Assembly: GCA_023375785.1 (NCBI GenBank)
Contig: SZWC01000507.1
Span: 128,685 to 176,977, forward strand
Length of the DNA: 48,293 bases
Source: Penium margaritaceum
Taxonomy: Eukaryota; Streptophyta; Zygnematophyceae; Desmidiales; Peniaceae
Reading direction: 5' to 3'
The notes beneath the pieces were generated by a model. That model was not told the origin of the DNA. It saw nothing but the letters and a program-made list of their open reading frames with translations, and did no database searches. The translations under genes were made by a program, and so were the position numbers. Of this stretch, positions 1-10,500 are shown in pieces; position 1 is the stretch's first letter, and each line of letters starts with the position of its first letter.

Positions 1-996
1 ACACGCTACTATGAAATCCACCAAATGGACGTGAAAACCGCGTTCCTCAATGGCGACCTGGACAAGGAAGTATACATGGAGGTACCAGAGGGGGTGGATG
101 CGCCGCAAGGGAAGGTGTGCCGGCTTCGCAGGGCGCTCTATGGACTCAAGCAAGCTCCGCTCTTGTGGTACCTCAAGATGGATAGTTTCATGGGTGATCT
201 TGGCTTCAAGCGCTGCGAGGCTGATCACAGCGTGTACGTGCGTAATCAGCCAGGACTCCACCAAATTGTCGTCCTCTACGTGGATGACCTCATCCTTGTG
301 TCTTCGGATGAGGGGGAGCTCAAGAGCCTGAAGCAACAACTTGGCGGCCGGTTCAAGATGACAGACATGGGCGAGCTTGAGTACTACCTTGGCATCNAAG
401 GACAAGTGAGCCGCTATGTTGCTGATCCGGGGCCGCTACATTGGCAAGCGGTGAAGAGAATCCTCCGCTACTTGAAGGCAACGACACATTCGCGACTTGT
501 GTTTGGAGGGGGAGCGCGGACTGACTCCCTTGAGTTGGTTGGCTACTCTGATGCTGACTGGGCAGGTGACGTTGATAACCGCAAGTCAACATCAGGCTAT
601 GTAGGTGGTGTAGCGGTGTCTTGGGCAAGCCGGAAGCAGGACAATGTGGCTCTATCCAGCACTGAGGCGGAGTATATTGCGCTCGCGGAAGTCGCAAAGG
701 AGGCACTATGGCTGCGGCGATTGCTCAAGGAGATTGGGGTGCCGCAAAAGAAGCCAACGGCACTCAATGATGACAACATGAGTGCCATCAGCCTGACCAA
801 TAACCCTGTGCTACACCAGAGGACCAAGCACATAGAGATCCGGCATCAGTTTGCACGAGACCTTGTTGCAAAGGGTGATGTGGTGCTTGTGCATTGCGGC
901 ACAAAGCACATGCTTGCTGATGCCATGACAAAGGCGCAACCCAAGGACAGGCATGATGCTACTTGTATGGAGCTTGGGCTTTCCCAAGCCTCTTGA
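1..996 (+). CDS. Copia pol C-terminal part: reverse transcriptase and RNase H (partial)
   Basis: This is the C-terminal half of a copia polyprotein, which copies element RNA into cDNA in the virus-like particle. The frame is open from base 1, so the ATG at 25 is internal. Copia RT signatures are visible: MDVKTAFLNGDL near the start, YGLKQAP, and the catalytic YVDD at 277-288, which is intact. After the n at 397 the RNase H part follows (GYSDADWAGD, LSSTEAEYIALAE), ending at TGA 994-996. Comparison with the minus-strand copy A3 at 44503-45534 shows that about 86 residues (about 258 bp) between RT and RNase H are missing at the single n. No stop is seen in what remains. The reading frame matches other copies on both sides of the gap, so the loss looks like a gap in the assembly rather than a deletion. 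Confidence 0.92.
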   Translation, partial: TRYYEIHQMDVKTAFLNGDLDKEVYMEVPEGVDAPQGKVCRLRRALYGLKQAPLLWYLKMDSFMGDLGFKRCEADHSVYVRNQPGLHQIVVLYVDDLILVSSDEGELKSLKQQLGGRFKMTDMGELEYYLGIXGQVSRYVADPGPLHWQAVKRILRYLKATTHSRLVFGGGARTDSLELVGYSDADWAGDVDNRKSTSGYVGGVAVSWASRKQDNVALSSTEAEYIALAEVAKEALWLRRLLKEIGVPQKKPTALNDDNMSAISLTNNPVLHQRTKHIEIRHQFARDLVAKGDVVLVHCGTKHMLADAMTKAQPKDRHDATCMELGLSQAS

Positions 997-1036
997 GTTG
1001 CACGCTGAGCATGGACAACTGCCATGAGTGACGCGC

Positions 1037-1047
1037 AAGGGGGAGAT
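1037..1047 (+). other. Polypurine tract of copia A1
   Basis: A purine run (AAGGGGGAGA plus T) lies immediately before the LTR start TGTTGG. The same run precedes the 3' LTRs of copies A2 (reverse complement at 28850-28861) and A3 (44452-44463). It primes plus-strand DNA synthesis. Confidence 0.85.
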
Positions 1048-1639
1048 TGTTGGAATGATGCTCCTCACCATGGCAGGAGTGACTCCAAAAAGGAACACCA
1101 AAAAGACAAGCCTTAGTGGCTTAGTGGTTAATGGTGTCCACCTCTNAAGTTTCTAGAAGGCCAGGTGAGGGTCCAGGAAGGTGGCACACCTTCTAGAAGG
1201 GGTGACTTGTCCTACAAGGCATCTAGAGGTGTCTTGGTCTTCTGGACACCTTCCCTCCTACTAGAAGCAAGCTGAGGAATCTAGGAAGGGGCAGAAGCTT
1301 CTAGAGGAGGGAAGGGATGCCTTCCTAGTTGGGAAAAGGACAGCCTACCAAGGAGCACTCTAGAAGCCATAGAATCTGCTAGGAAGCTCCAAATCTGGCA
1401 TGCTTTGGTGTTCTGGAAAGCTTAGATCAGTGGCTATAAAATGCCACTGCTTGTGAGCCTTGATTAAGTGTTAATTCCCATCCAATTGAGGCCAAAACTA
1501 TTGCCTCACTCTCTGACCCGATTTTGCCATCCTTGGAACCAGCTGCCTCCATAGTTTCAGTCTCTCCAAAAACAGTTGGTGATGTGAACCAGCCACTGCT
1601 AGGGACCCTCCAGGGTGCACACTCACCCTCAGGCCAACA
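1048..1639 (+). repeat. Copia A 3' LTR (with internal gap)
   Basis: The LTR has TGTTGG...CCAACA ends. It is 592 bp as written; other copies are 699-700 bp. The single n at 1146 replaces about 108 bp present in the LTR at 45535-46233 (45633-45740 there), including the B-box-like segment. It contains an A-box-like TGGCTTAGTGG at 1117-1127, TTCTAGAA motifs at 1151-1158 and 1191-1198, and a TATA box at 1435-1441. Confidence 0.92.
1151..1449 (+). promoter_or_regulatory. Copia A LTR promoter: heat-shock-like motifs and TATA box in an inverted repeat
   Basis: TTCTAGAA occurs at 1151-1158 and 1191-1198. A three-module GAAnnTTCnnGA block lies at 1294-1305. The TATA box TATAAAAT (1435-1442) sits exactly between CAGTGGC (1428-1434) and its perfect reverse complement GCCACTG (1443-1449). 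These motifs recur in the other family A LTRs, some with point changes. Pol II promoter use is inferred from LTR position and the TATA box. Heat response is only a suggestion. Confidence 0.6.
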
Positions 1640-4546
1640 CATAACACGAGTCACAAATGGTCAGGGTGGAAGATAATGGTTTGTGAAAACTAGTTATAGA
1701 CTAGCAAGTACAAATAACTTCAATATGTAGTGGCACATTGTGGCTACAATGCACAGTGACCAACCAAACTATGCATATGTCACTGACCATGAACAAAGAA
1801 TTTCACTTCATGTGGTCAATATTTACATCTCACAACACGAGTCACAGATAGTCAGAGAGGGCTAACAATGGTTTGGGAACACTATCTGTCAACAAGAAAG
1901 CACAAAGACCTTTTATACGCAATGACTCGGCGTGGTAACCATGTACAGTGACAAACCAAAGTAGGCATATGTCACAAACCATGACCAAACGGATTTCACA
2001 GTGTGTGGTCAACGTTGAAAACTCATAACACGAGTCACAAATGGTCAGTGGGGGAAACCATGGGTTGGGAACACTAGCTATCAAGTAGCAAGTAGAGAGA
2101 TTTTCAATAAGTAGTGGCACGGTGTGGCTAGCGTGCGCAGTGACCAACCAAAAGATGCACACGTCACTGACTATGACTGAACAAGTCCACTATATATGGT
2201 CAACATTGACAATCCATAACACGAGTCACAAATGGCCAGAGGGAGAGACAATGGTTTGGGAACCCTATGCATCGACTAGAAAGGATAAAGAACTTCAATG
2301 CGTAGTGGCACGGTGTGGCTACTATGCACACCAAACAACCAAACAAGGCATATGTCAATGACCATGATGAAAGAATTTCAATATGGGTGGTCAATATATA
2401 CCAATCATAACACAAGTCACAAACGGTCAGAGGGGAAAAAAATGGTCTGTGAATATCAGTTCTCAACTAGAAAGTACAGAGACCTTCAATCAGTATAAGC
2501 ACGATGTGGCTACCATGCACAATGACCGACCAAAGTAGGCATATGTACTACCTTTGACCAAAGAAATCCGATGTGTGTGGTCAGCGTTGACAACTCCTAA
2601 TAGGAGTCACAAATGGTCAGAGGGGGGGGAAATGGTTTGGGAACACCAGGTATCAACTAGCAAGCACAAGGAAATTCAATACATTGTGGCACGGTGTGGA
2701 TACCATGCACAATGACCGACCAAAGTAGGCATATGTCAGTGACCATGACGAAATAATGCCACTCAGTGTGGTAAACGTTGACAACTCATAACACGAGTCA
2801 CAAATGGTCAAAGTGGAAGGCAATGGTTTGTGAATACTAAGTTGAGTAGCAAGTACAAATACCTTCAATATGTAATGGCACAGCGTGGCTACCATGCACA
2901 GTGACCAACCAAAGTATGCATGTATCACTCACCATGACCAACGAATTTCAGTTCATGTGGTCAGCGTTGAAAGCTCTCAACACGAGTCACAGATAGTCAA
3001 AGGGGGTAGCATTGATTTGGGAGCACTAGGTATTGACTAGAAAGCACAAATACCTTCAATACGTAGTAACACGGCGTGGTAACCATGTACAGTGACAAAC
3101 CAAAGTAGGCATATGTCACTAACCATGACCAAACAGTTTTCACAGTGTGTGGTCAACGTTGAAAACTCATCACACGAGTGACAAATGGTCAGAGGGGGAA
3201 ACAATGGGTTAGGAACACTAGTTATCAACTAGGAAGTACAAATAACTTCAACAAGTAGTGGAAGGTGTGGCTAGCGTGCACAGTGACCAACCAAAGGATG
3301 AATACGTTGCTGATTTTGACCGAAGAAGTCCACTATGTGTGGTAAACATTGACAACTCATGACACGAGTCAGGAATGGTCAGAGGGAGAGACAATGGTTT
3401 GGGAACCCTATGCATGGACTAGAAAGCACAAATAACGTCAATACATAGTGGCACGGTGTGGCTAATAAGCACACCAAACATCCAAACTAGGCATATGTCA
3501 CTGACCATGACCAGAGAATATCAATATGGGTGGTTGACCAACCAAACGTTTGCTATTTACTGACTAGCAAGTACAAAGACTTTTAACAAGTAGTGGAACG
3601 GTGTGGCTACCATGCACAAAGACCAACCAGATTAGGCATGTGCCAGTTACCATGACCAAATAATTTTACTATGTGTGGTCAACGTTGACAACCCATAATA
3701 TGGGTCACGAATGGTCAGAGGGGGAAACAATGGTTTTGGAATACTATATACCAACTAGCAAGTACAACGACCTTCATTCAGTAGTAGCACGGTGTGGCTA
3801 CCATGCACAATGACCGACCAAAGTAGGCATATGTACTGCCTTTGCCCAAAGAAGTCCACCGTGTGTGGTCAACGTTGACAACTCATAATACGAGTCAGAA
3901 ATGGTCAGAGGGGGAAACAATGGTTTGGGAACACCAAGTATCAAATAGCAAGCACAAGGAGCTTCAATACGTTGTGGCACAGTGTGGATACCATGCACAG
4001 TGACCAACCAAATTAGGCATATGTCACTGACCATGACCAAATAATGTCACTAAGTGTGGTAAACATTGACAACTCATAACACGAGTCACAAATGGTCAGA
4101 GTGGAAGACAGTGGTTTGTGAATATTAGTTATCAAGTAGCAAGTACAAATACCTTCAATATGTAAAGGCACAGTGTGGCTACAATGCACAGTGATCAACC
4201 AAAGTATGCATATGTCACTGACCATGACCAAAGGATTTCACTTCATGTGGTCAATGTTGACAACTCACAACACGAGTCACAGATATTCAAAGGGGGGGTA
4301 ACAACGGTTTCGGAACACTAGCTATCAACTAGAAAGCACAAAGACCTTCCATACGCAGTGACACAGTGTGGTAACCATGTACAGGGACAGACCAAAGTAG
4401 GCATATGTCACTAACGATGACCAAACGGATTTCACAGTGTGTGGTCATCGTTGAAAATGCATAACATGAGTCACAAATGGTCAGTGGGGGAAGCCATGGG
4501 TTGGGAACACTAGTTATCAACTAGCAAGTAGAAAGATTTTCAACAA
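1640..4546. repeat. Satellite, about 190-bp monomers in six-monomer higher-order repeats
   Basis: The recurring phrase ACACGAGTCACAAATGGTCAG returns every 187-193 bp (near 1645, 1835, 2028, 2219, 2408, 2599, 2791, 2978, 3172 and so on), about 15 monomers in all. Monomers differ from their neighbours but match the monomer six positions away. For example, the 1640 type returns near 2787 and 4075, and the type containing GTACTACCTTTG or GTACTGCCTTTG returns from 2408 at about 3699. The second higher-order unit carries an extra partial monomer around 3540-3690. Several monomers contain the perfect 12-bp palindrome GTCAACGTTGAC. No coding potential is seen; short ORFs here are chance. Confidence 0.9.
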
Positions 4547-7500
4547 GCTAGAGAACGGTGGAGTAAGCCAGAGAGCAGTGGAGCATCCCAGAGAACGGTG
4601 GAGCAAGATAGAGGATGGTGGAGCAAGGTAAAGAATGATGACGGAAGTCAGGGAATTGTGGAGCAAGCGAGAGAACGGTGGAGCAAGCCAGAGAACGGTG
4701 GAGCAAGCCAAGGTAAGATGGAGCAAGCTAGAGAAAGGAGGAGCAAGCCAGAGAACGGTGAAGCAAGCAAGAGAGATGTGGAGCAGGCTAAAGAATGCTG
4801 TCGCAGGCCAGAGAACGTTGGCACAAGCCAGAAGACGGTGGAGCAATACAGAAAATGTTGGAGCAAGCCGGGGAAAGGTGGAACAAGCCAGAGAACGGTG
4901 GAGCAAGCCAGCGAATGGTGCAGCAAGCCAGAGAATGGTAGAGCAATCCAGAGAACAGATGAGCAAGCCAGAGAATGGTGGAGCAAGTCAGAGAACAGTG
5001 GAGCAAGCCAGAGAAAGGTGGAGCAAGCCAGAGAAAGATGGAGCAAGCCAGAGAACATGGAGCAAGCAAGAGAAAGTTGGAGCAAGCCAGAAAACGGTGG
5101 AGCACGCCAGAGAAAGCTGGAGCAAGCCAGCAAAAGGCGGACCAAGGGAGAGAACAGTGGAGCAAGCCAGAGAATGGTGGAGTAAGCCAGAGAACGGTGA
5201 AGCAAGTCAGAGAACGGTCGGGCAAGGCAGAGAACTGTAAAGCAAGCCAGAAAACGGTGGAGCAAGCCAAAGAAAGGTGGAGCAAGCCAGAGAACAGTGA
5301 AGCAAGCCAGAGAAAGGTAGAGCAAGCGAGAGAGAGGTGGAGCAGGCCAGAGAACAGTGGAGCAAGCCAGAGAATGGTGGAGCAAGTTTGAGAATGGTAG
5401 AGCAAGCCAGAGAACGGTAGAGTAAGCCGGAGAACGGTGGAGCAAGCCAAAGAACGGTGGAGCAAGCCAAATAATGGTGGAGCAAGCCAGAGAACGGTGG
5501 AGCAAGCCAGCAAATGGCGTAGCAAGCCAGAGAATGGTAAAGCAATCCAGAGAATGATGGAGCAAGCCAGAGAATGGTGGAGCAAGTCAGAGAACATTGG
5601 AGCAAGCCAGAGAAAAGTGGAGCAAGCCAGAGAAAGATTGAGCAAGCCAGAGAACATGGAGCAAGCCCGAAAACGGTGGAGCACGCCATAGAAAGGTGGA
5701 GCAAGCCAACGAAAACTGGAGCAAGCGAGAGAACAGTGGAGCAAGCCAAAGAAAGGTGAAGCAGGTCAGAGAACGGTCGGGCAAGCCGGAGAACCGTAAA
5801 GCAAGCCAGAAAACGGTGGAGGAAGCCAGAGAAAGGTGGAGCACGCCAGAGAATGGTGGAGCAAGCCATAGAATGGTGGAGCAAGCTCGAGAACGGTGTA
5901 GCAAGCCAAAGAACGGTGGAGCAAGTGAGAGAAAGTTGGAGCAAGCCAGAGAACAGTGGAGCAAGTGAGAGAACGGTGGAGCAAGTCAGAGAGGGATGGA
6001 GAAAGTCAGAAAATGGTGGAGCAAGCCATAGAATGATGGAGCAAGCCAGAGGACGGGGTAGCAAGCCAGAGAACAGTGGAGCAAGCCAGAGAACGGTGGA
6101 GCAAGTCAGAGAGGGATGGAGAAAGTCAGAAAATGGTGGAGCAAGCCATAGAATGATGGAGCAAGCCAGAGGACGGGGTAGCAAGCCAGAGAACAGTGGA
6201 GCAAGCCAGAGAATGGTGGAGTAACCCAGAGAATGGTGGAGCAAAACAGAGATTGGTGGAGCAAGCCAGAGAACGGTGGAGAGAGTCACGGAATGGTCGA
6301 GCAAGCCAGAGAAAGGTGGAGCAAGCCAGAGAATGGTGGAGCAAAACAGAGATTGGTGGAGCAAGCCAGAGAACGGTGGAGAGAGTCACGGAATGGTCGA
6401 GCAAGCCAGAGAAAGGTGGAGCAAGCCAGAGAAAGGTGGAGCAAGCCAGAGAGAGGTGGAGCAGGCTAAAGAATGGTGTCGCAGGCCAGAGAACGTTGGC
6501 AAAAGCCAGAGAATGGTGGAGCAATTAAGAGAATGTTGGAGCAAGCCAGGGAAAGGTGGAACAAGCCAGAGAATGGTGGAGCAAGCCAGAGAACGGTGAA
6601 GCAAGCCAGAGATAGGTGGAGCAGGCGAGAAAGAGGTCGAGCAAGTTTGAGAACGGTGGAGCAAGGCAGAGATTGGTTGATCAGGCCGGAGAACGGTGGA
6701 GCAAGCCAGAGAACGGTGAAGCAAGCCAGAGATAGGTGGAGCAGGCGAGAAAGAGGTCGAGCAAGTTTGAGAACGGTGGAGCAAGGCAGAGATTGGTTGA
6801 TCAGGCCGGAGAACGGTGGAGCAAGCCAAAGAGCGGTTGAGCAAGCCAGAGAATGGTGGAGCAAGCCAGCAAATGGTGCAACAAGCCAGAGAACGGTGGA
6901 GCAAGCCAGAGAACGGTGGAGCAAGCCAGATAATAGTGGAGCAAGCCGGAGAATGATGGAGCAAGTCAAAGACAGTGGAGCAAGTCAGTGTAGCAAGCAA
7001 GAGAACAGTAAAGCAAGACGGAGTTCGATGGAGCAAGCCAGAGAACGGAGGAGCAAGTCAGAGAAAGGTGGAGCAAGCCAACAAATGGTGGAGCAAGCCA
7101 GAGAAAGATTGAGCAAGCCAGAGAACGTGGAGCAAGCCAGAGAAAGGTCAAGCAGGCAGGAAAATGATCGCGAAAGCCAGAGAAAGGTGGAGCAAGCCAG
7201 AGAAAGATTGAGCAAGCCAGAGAACGTGGAGCAAGCCAGAGAAAGGTCAAGCAGGCAGGAAAATGATCGCGAAAGCCAGAGAAAGGTGGAGCAATCCAGC
7301 GAAAGGTGGAGTGAGCCAGAGAACAGTGGAGCAAGCCAGAGAACGATGGAGCAAGCTAGAGAACGGTGGACCAAGCCAGAGAACGGTGGAGCAAGCCAGA
7401 CAACGGGCGAGCAAGCCAGAGAAAGGTGGAGCAAGCATGAGAACGGTGGAACAAGCCAGAGAATGGTTAAGCAAGCCCGAGAACGGTGAAGCAAGCCAGA

Positions 7501-10500
7501 GAAAGTTGGAGCAAGCCAGAGAACTGTGGAGCAGGCCAGGGAAAGGTGGAGCAAGCCAGAGAATGGTGGAGCAAGCCAAAGAACTGTGGAGCAAGGCAGA
7601 GAAAGGTGGAGCAAGCCAGAGAACGGAGGAGCAACCCAGAGACCGGTGTAGCAAGCCAGAGAACGGTGGAGTAATCCAGACAACGGTGATGCAAGTCAGG
7701 GAATGGTAGAGCAAGCCAGAGAACAGCGGAGCAAGCCAGAGAACGGTGGAGCAAGCGAGAGATCATGCCAACAAGCCAGAAAAAGTCGGAGTAATCCTGA
7801 GAAAGGTGGAGCAAGCCAAAGAACGGTGGAGCAAGCCAAAGAACAGTGGAGCAAGCCAGAGAAAGGTGAAGAAAGCCAGAGAACGGTGTAGCAAGCCAAG
7901 GAAAGGTGGAGCAAGCCAAAGAATGGTGGAGCAAACAAGAAAACGGTGGAGCATGCCAGAGAATGTTGGAGCAAGGCAGAGAACTGTGGAGCAAGACAGA
8001 AAAAGGTGGAGCAAGCCAGAGAAAGGTGGAGCAAGCCAGAGAACGGAGGAGCAAGCCAGAATTGTTGAAGCTAGCAAGAGAACGGTGGTGCAAGTCAGAG
8101 AATGGTGGAGCAAGTCAGAGAATGGTGGATAAAGCCTGAGAATGGTGGAGCAAGCCAGAGAATGGTGGAGCAAGCTAGGGAAAGGTGGAGCAAGCCAGAG
8201 AACGGTGGAGCAATCCAAAGAACGGTAGAGCAAGCCAGAGAAAGGTGGAGCAAGCCAAAGAAAGGTGGAGTAAGCCAGAGAATGGTGGAGCAAGCCAGAG
8301 AATGGTGGAGCAAGCTAGGGAAAGGTGGAGCAAGCCAGAGAACGGTGGAGCAATCCAAAGAACGGTAGAGCAAGCCAGAGAAAGGTGGAGCAAGCCAAAG
8401 AAAGGTGGAGTAAGCCAGAGAACGGTGGAGCAAGCCAGAGAACGGTGGAGCAAGCCCAAGAATGGCAAAGCAAGCCAGAGAACGGTGGAGCACGCCAGAG
8501 AACGGTGGAGCAAGGCAGAGAATGGTGGGACAAACCAAAGAACAGTTGAGCATGCCAGAGAACAGTGGAGCAAGCCAGAGAACGGCGGAGCAAGCCAGGG
8601 AACGGTGGAGCAACTCAGAGAACAGTGGAGGAAGCCAGAGAACAGTGGAGCAAGTCAGAGAATGGTGGATCAAGTCAGAGAATGGTGGAGCAAGCCAGCG
8701 AATGGTGGAGCAAGTAAGCGAATGGTTGAGCAAGCCAGGGAAAGGTGGAGTAAACCAGAGAGCGGTGGAGCAAGCCAAAGAACGGTGGAGCAAGCCAGAG
8801 AACGTAGAGCAAGTCCAAGAACGGTGGAGCAATCCAGAGAACGGTAGAGTAAGCCAGAGAGCGGTGGAGCAAGCCTAAGAACGGTGAAGCAAGCCAGAGA
8901 ATGGTGGAGCAAGCCAGAGAATGGTGGAGCAGGCTAGAGAACTGTGGAGCAAGCCAGAGAACGGTGGAGCAAGCGAGAGAAAGGTGGAGCAAGCCAGAGA
9001 ACAGTGGAGAAAGTCAGAGAACAGTGGAGCAAGTCAGAGAACGGTGGAGCAAGCCAGAGAACGGTAAAGCAAGACAAATAACGGTGGAACAAGCCAGTGA
9101 ACGGTGGAGCAAGTCAGAGAACATTAGAGCAAGCCAGAGAAAGGTGGAGCAAGCCAGGGAAAGATGGAGCAAGCAAGACAGAGAACATGAAGCAAGCCAG
9201 AGAAAGTTGGAGCAAGCCAGAAATCAGTGGAGCACGCCAGAGAAAGGTGGAGCAAGCTAGCGAAAGGCGGAGCAAGCGAGAGAACAGTGGAGCAAGCCAG
9301 AGAATGGTGGAGCTAGACAGAGAACGGTGGAGCAAGCCGGACAACGGGCGAGCAAGCCAGATAATGGTGCAGCAAGCTAGAGAACGGAGGAGCAAGCTAG
9401 AGAAGCGTGGAGCAAGCCAGGGCAAAGTGGATATAGCCAGAGAACGGTGGAGCAAGCCAGATAATGGTGCAGCAAGCTAGAGAACGGAGGAGCAAGCTAG
9501 AGAAGCGTGGAGCAAGCCAGGGCAAAGTGGATATAGCCAGAGAACGGTGGAGCAAGCCAGAGAACATTGGAGCAAGCCAGAGAACGGTGGAGCAAGCCAG
9601 AGAACGGTGATGCAAGTCAGGGAATGGTGAAGCAAGCGAGAGAATCATGGAGCAAGCCAGAGAGCACTGGAGCAAGCCAGGGAAAGTTGGAGCAAGAAAG
9701 AGAAGGGTGGAATAAGCCAGAGAAGGGTGGAGCAAGCCAGAGGAAGGTGGACCAGGCGAAAGAAAGGTGGAGTAGGCTAGAGGACGGTGGAGCAATCCAG
9801 AGAACGGTGAAGCAAGTCAGAGAATGTTGGAGCAAGCCAGAGAAAGATGGAGCAAGTCAGAGAAAGGTGTAGCAAGCCAGAGATTGGGGGAGCAAGCCAG
9901 AAAACGGTGGATCAAGCCAGAGATTGGTGGAGCAAGTCCAAGAACGGTGGAGCAAGCCAGAGAATGGTGGAGCAAGCCATAGAATGGTGGAGGAAGTCAA
10001 GGAACAGTGGAGCAAGCCAGGGAAAGGTGGAGCAAGCCAGAGAAAGATGGAGCAGGCCATAGAACGGTGGAGCAGGCCAGAGAATGGTGGAGCAAGCCAG
10101 AGAACGGTGGAGCAAGCCAGAGAACAGTGGAGCAAGCCAAAGAACAGTGGAGCAAGCTGGAGAACGGTGAAGCAAGTCAGAGAAAAGTGGGGCAAGCCAG
10201 AGAACCATAAAGCAAGCCGGAAAATGGTGGAGCAAGCCAGAGAAAGGTGGAGCAAGCCAGAGAATGGTGAAGCAAGCCATAGAATAGTGAAGCAAGCAAG
10301 AGAACAGTGTAGCAAGCCAGAGAACGGTGGAGCAAGTGAGAGAAAGTTGGAGCAAGCCACAGAACAGTGGAGCAAGTCAGAGAACGGTGGAGCAAGCAAG
10401 AGAACAGTGTAGCAAGCCAGAGAACGGTGGAGCAAGTGAGAGAAAGTTGGAGCAAGCCACAGAACAGTGGAGCAAGTCAGAGAACGGTGGAGCAAGCCAG

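Larger units (their letters stand above)
1..1639 (+). mobile_element. Copia family A copy A1, 3' end (RT, RNase H, 3' LTR)
   Basis: The 3' part of a Ty1/copia retrotransposon enters from the left edge: RT and RNase H, a polypurine tract, then the 3' LTR with TGTTGG and CCAACA ends. Three further copies of the same family lie in the window at 28150-32308, 43752-45534 and 45535-48293. The LTR abuts satellite DNA at 1640, and the next bases (CATAA) fit the satellite's own phase (it reads CTCATAACACGAG elsewhere), so the element probably inserted into the satellite. The other target-site copy is outside the window. Two n gaps interrupt the copy. Confidence 0.93.

Noticed and set aside
1842..4520. 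Small ORFs in the 190-bp satellite (60-106 codons)
   Set aside because: They recur with the satellite period and change frame between monomers.
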